Positions 1 to 8,122 of a stretch of DNA of 47,641 nt are shown in pieces (position 1 is the stretch's first letter; the number at the start of each line of letters is the position of its first letter). Source of the stretch: Gammaproteobacteria bacterium HGW-Gammaproteobacteria-2 (lineage in GTDB: Bacteria > Pseudomonadota > Gammaproteobacteria > Xanthomonadales > Xanthomonadaceae). The notes under the pieces are model-generated. The model worked only from the letters and a program-made list of their open reading frames with translations. It did not search any database and had not been told where the DNA came from. The position numbers were made by a program, and so were the translations under genes. Where the stretch lies: NCBI GenBank assembly GCA_002840015.1, contig PGZE01000009.1, positions 116,667 through 164,307 of the forward strand. Direction: 5' to 3'.

Positions 1-132
1 CGGGATGAAGTTGGAGATGCTGATGCCAAGGTCGCAAAGTTCAAGGCTGGTAAGGCCTTGGCCGACACCGTCAAGCGCAACGGCACTGCTGACGATCCGC
101 AAGCGTGCGAAGCAGGTAGCGAGTGCAAGTGA
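1..132 (+). CDS. 3' end of an unidentified gene (partial)
   Basis: An open frame enters from the left edge in frame 1 and stops at TGA 130-132. It gives 43 residues ending in ADDPQACEAGSECK. The composition is hydrophilic, rich in Lys, Asp and Ala, with two Cys near the end, and codon choice resembles neighbouring genes. I do not recognise the family. It could be a chance frame, but it stays open from the edge with coding-like third positions and nothing else explains the stretch. Confidence 0.4.
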   Translation, partial: RDEVGDADAKVAKFKAGKALADTVKRNGTADDPQACEAGSECK

Positions 133-393
133 CGGCGTGAGCGTCTGTCGGCGGAAGGATCATTTTTGTCGCTTCCATCAACTCACGTTGCATCAGGGAG
201 GCTCTGAGCGAGTCAACGTTTCCGCAAGCCATGGATGGCTTGCTCGCGGATCTGTCGCGCAAGGGCTTGATTCACTTTAGCCACAAGTAACGTGACCGGA
301 TGATGGGTTTCGCTACGCTCTGCTCTACCCATCCTGCGAAGAATGGTCGCGTCGTGCAGTGAGTCCGAATCGTAACCAGACAAAGGAATTGTG
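133..393. other. Intergenic region with two palindromic elements
   Basis: No convincing gene. It holds the palindrome GCAAGCCAT-GG-ATGGCTTGC at 224-243 and, at 303-334, a hairpin repeat (ATGGGT...ACCCAT with a CGCTACGCTCTG-type loop). The second also occurs in the opposite orientation at 10640-10670. A short purine-rich ribosome binding site (AAAGGA, 382-387) precedes the next gene. Confidence 0.5.
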
Positions 394-1824
394 ATGAATG
401 CTCCGAGTATTCGAAATATCACCATGTTGGGTGCCAATGCGCTGGGTGTGCTGCTGGCACTGACATTATGCGCATTACCCGCCCACGCGGCGCTGACCGA
501 AGTGGCGGCGATCCTCAACCCGACGCCGGATACCGCCGACGGGTTCGGGGTCGATGTCGCCATCGATGGCGATCTGGCCATTGTCGGGGCGTTGAATGAA
601 AGCACCAATGCTGCCAACGCCCAGCCATTGACCAATGCTGGTGCGGCTTACATCTACCAACGCAGCGGCGGTGCCTGGACATTGGTGCAAAAGCTGGTGC
701 CCAATGATCGCCATGCCCAGCAGCGCTTTGGCCGCTTCGTGGCGATCAGCGGCGGTAATACCGCGTTGATCGGCGCGTTCAGTGGCACCACCAATGGCGT
801 GGCGAATGCCGGTGCCGCCTATTTCTTCGTGAAAAATGGGAACGGCGTCTGGCAACAGGCGCAAAAGGTGAGTGCGCCGACACCGGAAGTGGGTGCGAAC
901 TTTGGCTGGGCGGTGGCGCTGGATTTGGGTGGCGATATCGCTGTGATCGGTGCATGGCGCGAGCCGGCGGGCGGGCCGATCAAGCAATCGGGCGCGGCTT
1001 ACGTCTACCTGCGGCAAAGCCCTACCTCGTGGCAACTGATGCAACGGCTGGTGCCGCCAAATCCCGAGTTGCTTGGGCACTTTGGTAAAGCCGTGGCGAT
1101 CCGTGACAATCACATCATGATCGGCGCGCCGGATGAAAGCATCGACAACGCGGGTGTAGCGGTTGCGAAAGCAGGCGCCGTCTATCACTTCGTCAAGACC
1201 GGCCCGACCTGGGCGCCGGTGCAGAAAATACTCGCGTCCGACCGCTATCCGGACGACTGGTTCGGGCGCGCACTGGCCTTCAACGGTGAACTGTTGGTGG
1301 TCGGTTCGGTTGGCAATGATCGTGACGCCAACGGCAACGGCCCGGTATTGGCCACCGCTGGCGCCGCCTACGTGTTCAACCCGACAGCGCCCGGCTCCAT
1401 GAGTTGGATGCAGACCCAGAAGCTGGTGATTCCCGCGCCCTATCGCGCAGCGGGCGATCAGTTCGGCGCATCGGTGGCGCTCGACAAGAATCTGCGGTAT
1501 CTGGTCGTTGGCGCCGCCGCCGAACCGCATGATGTCGACGAGGTCAGCAATCCGATTACCTTTACCGGCTCGGCGTACGTCTACAAGCTCGCCGGGGGAG
1601 GAAGCTCGCCGCCGCAATGGAACGCCACGTTTTTGCAGAAGCTGGTTGCCAGTGATCGCTCTTACCATCAAGTGTTTGGTTATCGGGTTGGGGTGACGGT
1701 GACCGGCGGTACCAACGCACCGGCAGTGTTGATCGGCTCGTACCAGAAGATCGTTCCGGCCATCCCGGGTCCGCCCCTGATCCCACAAATGCCCACCGTC
1801 GGCAAGGTCTACTTCTTCGAGTGA
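394..1824 (+). CDS. Secreted FG-GAP repeat (integrin-alpha-like propeller) protein
   Basis: A 476-residue exported protein. Residues 1-32 form a signal peptide (hydrophobic LLALTLCALPAHA before the cleavage point). The rest is seven repeats of the type FG..VAI....IVGA, beginning near FGVDVAIDGD, FGRFVAISGG, FGWAVALDLG, FGKAVAIRDN, FGRALAFNGE, FGASVALDKN and FGYRVGVTVT. Seven FG-GAP units fit one closed seven-bladed propeller. Such domains usually bind ligands or partner proteins at the cell surface or in the periplasm; no catalytic domain is present. ATG 394 is preferred over GTG 391 because AAAGGA at 382-387 is better spaced from it. The next gene starts 116 bp downstream on the same strand, so they may be co-expressed. 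The binding partner is unknown. Confidence 0.8.
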   Translation: MNAPSIRNITMLGANALGVLLALTLCALPAHAALTEVAAILNPTPDTADGFGVDVAIDGDLAIVGALNESTNAANAQPLTNAGAAYIYQRSGGAWTLVQKLVPNDRHAQQRFGRFVAISGGNTALIGAFSGTTNGVANAGAAYFFVKNGNGVWQQAQKVSAPTPEVGANFGWAVALDLGGDIAVIGAWREPAGGPIKQSGAAYVYLRQSPTSWQLMQRLVPPNPELLGHFGKAVAIRDNHIMIGAPDESIDNAGVAVAKAGAVYHFVKTGPTWAPVQKILASDRYPDDWFGRALAFNGELLVVGSVGNDRDANGNGPVLATAGAAYVFNPTAPGSMSWMQTQKLVIPAPYRAAGDQFGASVALDKNLRYLVVGAAAEPHDVDEVSNPITFTGSAYVYKLAGGGSSPPQWNATFLQKLVASDRSYHQVFGYRVGVTVTGGTNAPAVLIGSYQKIVPAIPGPPLIPQMPTVGKVYFFE

Positions 1825-1940
1825 GCCGCAACGATGCCGTGGCGGCAATGGGTTTACCGTTGCCCGCCACGGTGTATCGCAGGTTTGGGCTTCGCGGTTG
1901 CCGGCGTTGTTTGCCGTCGGACCATACAGGGGGTTGAGCA

Positions 1941-2879
1941 ATGAAAGGGTTTCGAATGGCACTCGCCGCGGCGCTGCTGCTCGCCTATAGCATCGCCGCT
2001 GCGCAAACGGCGATGCTGCCCGCTACGCCGGCGCTGAAAAAATCGATCGCGGTTGATGGCTTCGACAATCGCAGCAGCGGCAACGGTGCCGGCGATGTGC
2101 AGATTGCCGAACGATTGGCGGATCAACTCGCCGATGCCTTGATGCAGTCTGGTGCATTCGTGGTGCTGGAGCGTGAGCACAAGCAGGCCGAGGTCAATCC
2201 GTACGCTGACCCGTACGGCACCGACCCAACCTATGCCGGCGGCGCGATGCCCGCTCCGGTGGCGCGCCCGGCGCAGGCGATCACGGCACAGTTACTGATC
2301 CGCGGCACGGTGACCGACTTCAGTGTGCAGGCGGGCGGCAGCAACAATGGGTTGAATCTTGCCGGTGTGCGGCTGGGCGCCAGCAAGTCGGTGGTGCAGG
2401 TGGGCTTGATCGTGCGCCTGATCGATACCGCCACCCAGCAAGTGCTGGCCTCGCGCCGGGTGGAAGGCAAAGTAACGGGCAAGGGCGTGCAGTTGGGTCT
2501 GGATATCGAGGGCTACAACTACGAGGGCGATAACTTCAAGGAAACCCCGCTGGGGCAAGCCGGGCAGATCGCCATCGACGAGGCGGTGCGCTTTATCGCC
2601 GCAGAGGCGCTCAAAGTGCCGTACGCGGCGCGGGTGGTGAAAGTGGATGACCAGGGCCGGGCCATCATTTCGTGCGGGGCCTTGAGCGGGCTTGCATCCG
2701 GCGTGCAGTTTGCGGTCATGTCGGTGGGCGAAGCCTTGCGTGATCCGCTGACCGACGAACTGCTGGGCTTTGAGCAGTCGCCGCTCGGCGTAGTGACGGT
2801 GGAGCGCGTATTCGACCGGTTCGCATACACCAGCGCGCTTGCCGACATCAAGGCGGGCGATATCGTGCGTTTGCGTTAG
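1941..2879 (+). CDS. CsgG/HfaB-family protein, secreted, without lipobox
   Basis: 312 residues with a signal peptide at 1-21 (MALAAALLLAYSIAAA then Q). The mature part starts with the CsgG-family pattern SIAVDGFDNRSSG, followed by AERLADQLADALMQSGAFVVLERE, the nucleotide-binding-like fold typical of the family. CsgG forms the outer-membrane channel for curli subunits and HfaB works in holdfast attachment; both are lipoproteins. Here no Cys follows the signal sequence, so this looks like a soluble periplasmic member, or one anchored otherwise. The C-terminal third (about 230-312) is a separate small beta-rich region ending KAGDIVRLR. A strong purine-rich site (GGGGG, 1928-1932) precedes ATG 1941. 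The FG-GAP protein upstream is the obvious candidate partner, but that is inference from proximity. Confidence 0.75.
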   Translation: MKGFRMALAAALLLAYSIAAAQTAMLPATPALKKSIAVDGFDNRSSGNGAGDVQIAERLADQLADALMQSGAFVVLEREHKQAEVNPYADPYGTDPTYAGGAMPAPVARPAQAITAQLLIRGTVTDFSVQAGGSNNGLNLAGVRLGASKSVVQVGLIVRLIDTATQQVLASRRVEGKVTGKGVQLGLDIEGYNYEGDNFKETPLGQAGQIAIDEAVRFIAAEALKVPYAARVVKVDDQGRAIISCGALSGLASGVQFAVMSVGEALRDPLTDELLGFEQSPLGVVTVERVFDRFAYTSALADIKAGDIVRLR

Positions 2880-3014
2880 CGCACCGGCAATGGCTGGCGG
2901 TGCATGCGCTGGCAGCCTGATCGGTCATTCGGCAAAACATACGTATGCAAGCGCACTGGGTCATGGGCAGCAGCCGCTGCCTTTGCTAGTGTAGCGTTTT
3001 GCCTGAGCCTGCCG

Positions 3015-4481
3015 ATGACCACTCAACGCCGCCGCACCAAGATCCTGGCCACCCTCGGCCCCGCTACCGACAAGCCCGGGGGTATCGAAGCGCTGATTGC
3101 GGCGGGCGTGGATGTGGTGCGTATGAACTTCTCGCACGGCAAGCCCGAGGATCATGCCCGCCGCGCCGCCGAAGTGCGTGCTGCAGCGCAGCGTTTGGGC
3201 ACCGAGGTGGGCATCCTGGCCGATCTGCAAGGCCCGAAGATTCGCATTGAAACGTTCACTGCCGGCAAGGTGGAGCTGCGCGCCGGCGCCGCGTTTACCC
3301 TGATCTGCCGCGAGGGCGTCACTGCCGGCGACGAGAGCCACGTCGGGGTCAGTTATCTGGGCCTGATCAACGATGTCGGCCCCGGTGACACCCTGTTGCT
3401 CGATGACGGCCTGATGGCATTGCAGGTGGAATCGCTCGATGGCGATCGCATCCACACCCGGGTGCTGACCGACGGCGTGCTGTCGAACCGCAAGGGGCTG
3501 AACCGGCTGGGTGGCGGCCTGTCGCTGGGTGCGCTCACCGACAAGGATCGTGCTGATATCGGCCATGCCGCCGCGATCAACGCCGACTTTCTGGCGGTGT
3601 CGTTTTGCCGCAGTGCCGCTGACATGGATGAAACCCGCGCACTGGCCAAGGCCGTAGGCTGGTCGCCGCATCTGGTCGCCAAGATCGAGCGCGCCGAGGC
3701 GATCACCAATCTGGAGGAAATCATCATCGCCAGCGACGTGGTGATGGTGGCGCGCGGCGATCTGGGCGTGGAAATCGGCGATGCCGAGCTGCCCGGTCTG
3801 CAGAAAAAGATCATCCGCGAAGCCTTGTTGCACAACCGGGTGGTGATCACCGCCACCCAGATGCTGCAATCGATGGTCGATAATCCGATCCCGACCCGCG
3901 CTGAGGTGCTGGATGTGGCCAATGCGGTGATCGACGGCACCGATGCGGTGATGCTGTCGGCCGAGAGCGCTTCGGGCCAGTATCCGGTGAAGGCGGTGGA
4001 GGCGATGGTGCGCATTTGCCTGGGCGCCGAGCGTCAGTTCGACCACGAAACCGACTTCGAGAAAGCGCCGCGCAACCTGCAACGGGTGGATCAGGCAGTG
4101 GCGATGGCGACCATGTTTCTGACCGAGCATATCGGGGTACAGGCGATCATCGCACTCACCGAATCCGGTGGTTCGGCGCGCTATCTGTCGCGTTTCCGCT
4201 CTTCGGTTCCGATCTACGGCCTGTCGCGGCACGCCAGTGCGAGGCGGCAGATGGCGCTGATGCGCGAGGTGTTCCCGATCGACTTCGACAGCCGGGGCCA
4301 GGCCGCCAACGTGGCTGCCCGCGAATCGATCCGCGAGCTGTTCCAGCATGGCTTGCTGGTAGCCGGCGATCGGGTGATCTTCACCAGTGGCGACAGCATG
4401 GAAGCACGTGGCGCCACCAATACCCTGCGCCTGCTCGGGGTGGGGGCGGATGGTACAGCCGAGGGGCTGGGTTCGCTGTAG
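3015..4481 (+). CDS. pyk: Pyruvate kinase
   Basis: Catalyses phosphoenolpyruvate + ADP to pyruvate + ATP, the last step of glycolysis, in the cytosol. At 488 residues from ATG 3015 the length suits the family. The N-terminus RRTKILATLGPAT and VDVVRMNFSHG are the standard start; K223 in LVAKIER is the catalytic lysine; MVARGDLGVEIG carries metal-binding acids; and TRAEVLDVANAVIDGTDAVM is the pyruvate kinase signature helix region. The frame is open upstream to 2904, but that extension (KRTGSWAAAAAFASVAF) is not family-like, so the internal ATG is chosen although no good ribosome binding site precedes it. The class I aldolase follows in the same orientation after a REP-like element. Confidence 0.95.
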   Translation: MTTQRRRTKILATLGPATDKPGGIEALIAAGVDVVRMNFSHGKPEDHARRAAEVRAAAQRLGTEVGILADLQGPKIRIETFTAGKVELRAGAAFTLICREGVTAGDESHVGVSYLGLINDVGPGDTLLLDDGLMALQVESLDGDRIHTRVLTDGVLSNRKGLNRLGGGLSLGALTDKDRADIGHAAAINADFLAVSFCRSAADMDETRALAKAVGWSPHLVAKIERAEAITNLEEIIIASDVVMVARGDLGVEIGDAELPGLQKKIIREALLHNRVVITATQMLQSMVDNPIPTRAEVLDVANAVIDGTDAVMLSAESASGQYPVKAVEAMVRICLGAERQFDHETDFEKAPRNLQRVDQAVAMATMFLTEHIGVQAIIALTESGGSARYLSRFRSSVPIYGLSRHASARRQMALMREVFPIDFDSRGQAANVAARESIRELFQHGLLVAGDRVIFTSGDSMEARGATNTLRLLGVGADGTAEGLGSL

Positions 4482-4571
4482 GTAATCTCCTGAAAACGGT
4501 TGCGCTGCCCATCGTGTCGCGGTGGTGCGTTAGTTGTCGGCTGCTTCGCAACACTGGTTTCGCCTTGCTCG

Positions 4572-4638
4572 GTCGCCCACAGGCTGGGCTCCACAGGGTT
4601 GCTTCAAGGCGCATTTGTGAGCCCACCCTGTGGGCGAC
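4572..4638. repeat. REP-like inverted repeat pair (copy A)
   Basis: Two near-complementary 20-base arms lie at 4572-4591 and 4619-4638 (GTCGCCCACAG... against ...CTGTGGGCGAC, one mismatch), separated by 27 bases. The same arm recurs at 23948-23967 and 24148-24167. It lies between pyk and fba and could fold as a hairpin in the transcript, acting as a terminator or 3'-end stabiliser. It matches the general form of REP elements. Confidence 0.65.
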
Positions 4639-4699
4639 AAGGTTCTGATCGCGACGGTTTCAACGGGTTCCCTGTCCGCCACGGGTCGGTCGGCGCGGC

Positions 4700-4705
4700 T
4701 ATAAT
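4700..4705 (+). promoter_or_regulatory. Putative -10 box of the fba promoter
   Basis: A perfect TATAAT lies 78 bases before the fba start codon, in otherwise GC-rich DNA. No good -35 hexamer is seen at 16-18 bases (CGCCAC is present), so recognition may rely on the -10 element or an activator. It suggests fba has its own promoter despite being downstream of pyk. Confidence 0.45.
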
Positions 4706-4782
4706 GCAAGGCTACCCAGCGAGCCGTTCAGGAACACTCGCTGAACGCGCCGCTCGCCCGAAACACCACACGAGGATCAACC

Positions 4783-5784
4783 ATGAGCATCGAACAGCTT
4801 GAAGACATCGCGCAGGCGATGGTCGCCCCGGGCAAGGGCATTATTGCCATCGACGAATCCAACGCCACGATCAAAAAGCGTTTTGATGCGGTGGGTATCA
4901 TCGATACCGAGGAGCATCGCCGCGCCTACCGCGAGATGCTGCTGACAGCGCCGGGCCTGGGCGAGCACATTTCGGGCGCGATTTTGTACGATGAAACCAT
5001 CCGCCAGAAAACCAAGGCCGGGGTGCCGTTTACCAAGGTGATGCGCGATGCCGGCATCATCCCCGGGATCAAGGTCGACAAGGGCACGCATGCGCTGGCG
5101 GGCAATCCCGGCGAGTTGGTCACCGAGGGCCTTGATGGCTTGCGCGAGCGGCTCAAAGAGTATTACGCGCTGGGCGCACGCTTTGCCAAATGGCGTGCGG
5201 TCATCACCATCGGCGAGGACATCCCGACAGGGACCTGCATTGAAGCCAACAGCCACGCGCTGGCGCGCTATGCCGCGCTGTGCCAGGAGCAGGGCCTGGT
5301 GCCGATGGTTGAGCCGGAAGTGCTGATGGACGGCGAGCACGACATCGAAACCTGCTATGAAGTCACCGAAGTGGTGCTGCGCTCGCTGTTTGGCGCGCTC
5401 TACGATTTCAATGTGCAACTGGAAGGCACCATCCTCAAGGCCTCGATGGTTGTGCCGGGCAAGGATTGCGCGGAGCAGGTCGGCGTTGACGATGTTGCGC
5501 AGGCAACCGTGCGTTGCCTGCGTTCGGCAGTACCGGCATCGCTGACTGGTATCGTGTTCCTTTCCGGCGGTCAGTCCGACGCTGACGCCACCGCCCACCT
5601 TAACGCAATCAACCAGATTGGTGTGCAGCCATGGCCGCTGAGTTTTTCGTATGGCCGCGCCATGCAATCGGCGGCATTGCAGTTGTGGGCCAAGGATATG
5701 GCTGGCAATTTCGCGGCGGCGCAGAAGATCGTGGTGCAGCGCGCCCGTGACAACGGCCTGGCTGCGCTTGGCAAGTTGAAGTAA
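4783..5784 (+). CDS. fba: Fructose-bisphosphate aldolase, class I
   Basis: Cleaves or forms fructose 1,6-bisphosphate from the triose phosphates in glycolysis and gluconeogenesis. At 333 residues it belongs to the Schiff-base (class I) family: the N-terminal GKGIIAIDESNATIKKRF binds phosphate, IKVDKGTH and ARFAKWRAVI carry conserved active-site lysines, and K219 in LEGTILKASMVVPG is the Schiff-base lysine. No zinc-binding histidine pattern of class II is present. ATG 4783 follows CGAGGA (4771-4776) at normal spacing. Neighbours are pyk upstream and gltA downstream, a small central-carbon cluster. Confidence 0.95.
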   Translation: MSIEQLEDIAQAMVAPGKGIIAIDESNATIKKRFDAVGIIDTEEHRRAYREMLLTAPGLGEHISGAILYDETIRQKTKAGVPFTKVMRDAGIIPGIKVDKGTHALAGNPGELVTEGLDGLRERLKEYYALGARFAKWRAVITIGEDIPTGTCIEANSHALARYAALCQEQGLVPMVEPEVLMDGEHDIETCYEVTEVVLRSLFGALYDFNVQLEGTILKASMVVPGKDCAEQVGVDDVAQATVRCLRSAVPASLTGIVFLSGGQSDADATAHLNAINQIGVQPWPLSFSYGRAMQSAALQLWAKDMAGNFAAAQKIVVQRARDNGLAALGKLK

Positions 5785-6138
5785 GCCGGCTGGGAGCCGC
5801 TCGAAACCTGTTGTGCCACCGAAGGTGGGCTCCCACAAAACCACCGTGCCGCGCACCTGTGGGAGCGCGCCCCAGATCAAGTCTGGGGCAGGCTCTGCGC
5901 GCGAATCGCTTCCGCAACACGTTCGCCGGCAGGCCGGCTCCCACCCAAGCGCCGACCGGCCGCATCGTGCCGCGTTCGCGGCCATGCGATCTGCGCCGAC
6001 CGAACCGATGACACGACATGCGATAATGGCCGCATCGTGGTTCGCGCCGTGCCCTGTCATGAGTGCGCGCTGGAACCCCTGCCGCAGGTGCAGGTCTGTT
6101 ATGGCCACGCCCTGTAATCGTTGATCGAGGAGATCGTT
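5785..6138. repeat. Intergenic region with composite REP-like element (copy B)
   Basis: The stretch between fba and gltA is mostly a composite repeat at about 5822-5945. Its parts are a GTGGGCTCCCAC palindrome near 5825-5836, a 36-base core at 5865-5900 containing the hairpin CCCCAGA-TCAAG-TCTGGGG, and a 24-base unit at 5921-5944 (starting GTTCGCCGGCAGGCCGGC). Core and unit recur base for base at 23999-24034 and 24056-24079. No gene is seen. A possible -10 box for gltA (GATAAT, 6022-6027) lies downstream of the repeat, without a clear -35. Confidence 0.65.
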
Positions 6139-7434
6139 GTGTCCGATAACAAGAGCCTTACCCTGACCGATACTGTTGCTGGCAAAACCACAGAGCTGCC
6201 GATCTTGCGCGGCACGCTGGGCTCACCGTGCCTGGATATCAGCAAGGTGCCGAAAGATCTGGGTTATTTCACTTATGACTCCGGCTTCACTGCAACTGCC
6301 AGTTGCAAGAGTGCAGTGGCGTACATCGATGGCGATGCCGGCATACTTTTGTATCGTGGTTATCCGATCGAGCAATTGGCCAAGCACTCCAATTTCACCG
6401 AGGTGGCGTATCTGCTGATTAACGGTGAGCTGCCGACTACCGCCGAGCTCGATGCATTCGACCACACTGTTACCCACCACACCATGATGCATGAGGCGTT
6501 CAAAAGCTTCCTGCAGGGCTTTCGCCATGATGCTCACCCGATGGCGATGCTGTGCGGCATGCTGGGTTCGCTGGCGGCGTTTTATCACGATGATCTGAAT
6601 CTGGATGATCCCGAGCAGCGGCGCATGGCTGCGATCCGCCTGTTGGCGAAAGTGCCAACCATCGCTGCGGCCTGTTATCGTCATTCGATCGGTTGGCCGG
6701 GGCGTTATCCACGCAACAACCTCAATTACGTCAATCGTTTCCTGCACATGATGTTCGAAGTGCCGTCCGAGCCACTGGAACTCAATCCGGTAGCGGCCAA
6801 GGCGCTGGATCTGCTGTTCATCCTGCACGCCGATCACGAGCAGAATGCCTCCACCTCGACCGTGCGTCTGGTCGGTTCCACCGGTGCCAATCCCTATGCC
6901 TGCGTGGCGGCCGGTGTTGCCGCGCTGTGGGGGCCCGCGCATGGCGGCGCCAACGAAGCGGTGCTGAAGATGCTGGAAGAAATTGGCCGGCCCGAGGATG
7001 TCGCCAGTGCAATTGATCGCGCCAAGGACAAGAACTCCGGTTTCCGGCTGATGGGCTTTGGCCACCGTGTCTACAAGAACTACGACCCGCGCGCCGCGAT
7101 CATCCGCGAGATGACGCACAAGGTGCTGGCCGAGCTCGGGGTCAACGACCCGATGCTGGAAGTGGCGATGCGCCTGGAAGAGGCTGCGCTCAAAGATGAG
7201 TACTTCGTGTCGCGCAAGTTGTACCCAAACGTCGATTTCTATTCCGGGCTGATTTACAAGGCGCTCAACATCCCTACCGAGATGTTCACGGTGATGTTTG
7301 CGATTGCGCGCACCGCTGGTTGGGTTGCGCACTGGCTGGAACAGCAGATCGACCCGGAGGCCAAGATCGGCCGTCCGCGGCAGATATACACCGGTGCGGC
7401 AGCGCGCGATTACGTCGCGCTCGACAAGCGCTGA
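6139..7434 (+). CDS. gltA: Citrate synthase
   Basis: Condenses acetyl-CoA and oxaloacetate to citrate, the entry step of the TCA cycle. At 431 residues it matches the NADH-sensitive, hexameric gammaproteobacterial type in length. Catalytic residues are visible: H268 in [11 protein letters not shown]309 in [14 protein letters not shown] and D366 in [17 protein letters not shown] 6139 is chosen because GAGGAGA (6127-6133) sits just before it and the protein then begins MSDNKSLTL, as family members do. The in-frame TTG at 6121 would include the ribosome binding site. It converges on the minus-strand gene that ends at 7450. Confidence 0.96.
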   Translation: MSDNKSLTLTDTVAGKTTELPILRGTLGSPCLDISKVPKDLGYFTYDSGFTATASCKSAVAYIDGDAGILLYRGYPIEQLAKHSNFTEVAYLLINGELPTTAELDAFDHTVTHHTMMHEAFKSFLQGFRHDAHPMAMLCGMLGSLAAFYHDDLNLDDPEQRRMAAIRLLAKVPTIAAACYRHSIGWPGRYPRNNLNYVNRFLHMMFEVPSEPLELNPVAAKALDLLFILHADHEQNASTSTVRLVGSTGANPYACVAAGVAALWGPAHGGANEAVLKMLEEIGRPEDVASAIDRAKDKNSGFRLMGFGHRVYKNYDPRAAIIREMTHKVLAELGVNDPMLEVAMRLEEAALKDEYFVSRKLYPNVDFYSGLIYKALNIPTEMFTVMFAIARTAGWVAHWLEQQIDPEAKIGRPRQIYTGAAARDYVALDKR

Positions 7435-7449
7435 GCCGTTTGTGGCGAA

Positions 7450-8091
7450 TCAGGGCTGGCCCGTTTCCGGGCCTCCCTGTTGCAGCAGTGCCCTGAGTTG
7501 CACCAGTGATGCGCGCGCCATAGGGGCGTCGCTGCCGGGTGCCAGCGGTGCCTGCCGAAGCGCGCTGCGTGGCAATACGATCAGCGCAAACGGCACATCG
7601 CCGGCAATGAACTCCAGTGCGTCGGCTTGGGTCGTGTACTCGCGATCAAGCCGCATCGTGCGTGTGGAACGTGTGTGGGTGATGCCTTGTTCATCAAGAA
7701 AGAGGCTAACCGCTTCGCAATCGTCCGTGTAAAGGTGCAAACACACTGCGCTGTGTGGTTCGGCGCAACCATCCAGCACGGAGCCCACCAAGCGGGGCGC
7801 GAAGTGGCTGAAAAACGCCATTGCCTCCAGGGCCGCTTCACGCAGATGTCGCTGATGGCAGGCGTGCTGCATGCCTGCGTAGAGGCGTTGCTCAGTGCGT
7901 AGCGCCGCAACGATTTCATCCAGTTCGGGCATTGCGCGAGGATCGCGGATTCCCAGACGTTTGGCGGCCCGTTGCCGCGCGCTTGCAACATCAGCAATGC
8001 CCGAATCACGCATCAAGCGAACGGCGTCGGCGGTAATTCGCTGGCGCTGTCGGGCGGTGTCAGACGATGCAATTCGCTCGCGGCGATCCAT
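7450..8091 (-). CDS. Conserved uncharacterised protein (possible nucleotidyltransferase-like fold)
   Basis: 213 residues, no signal peptide or membrane segment. The N-terminal 70 residues are helical and charged (ITADAVRLMRDSGIADVASARQRAAKRLGI), followed by a region with LVGSVLDGCAEPHSAVCLHLYTDD, which resembles a widespread gammaproteobacterial protein of unknown function with weak similarity to nucleotidyltransferase folds. Function unknown. It begins 31 bases after the stop of the PBP1A gene on the same strand, so the two are probably co-transcribed. A GGCCCG-TTTC-CGGGCC hairpin (7458-7473) in its last codons lies 15 bases or so from the convergent gltA stop and might help end either transcript. 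Confidence 0.65.
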   Translation of the reverse strand: MDRRERIASSDTARQRQRITADAVRLMRDSGIADVASARQRAAKRLGIRDPRAMPELDEIVAALRTEQRLYAGMQHACHQRHLREAALEAMAFFSHFAPRLVGSVLDGCAEPHSAVCLHLYTDDCEAVSLFLDEQGITHTRSTRTMRLDREYTTQADALEFIAGDVPFALIVLPRSALRQAPLAPGSDAPMARASLVQLRALLQQGGPETGQP

Positions 8092-8122
8092 TGGCTGAGG
8101 CTGCTTTCAGAAAGGGACACGC

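Noticed and set aside
475..1962. A 495-codon open frame antisense to the FG-GAP gene
   Set aside because: It has Arg/His-rich low-complexity translation typical of the complement of a GC-rich gene, no ribosome binding site, and the plus strand shows clear FG-GAP repeats.
4500..4802. A 100-codon frame between pyk and fba
   Set aside because: It translates a REP-like inverted repeat and the fba promoter, and runs into the fba start.
5811..6124. Short open frames in the fba-gltA spacer
   Set aside because: They fall in the composite repeat and give the Arg/Pro-rich translations expected of such elements.
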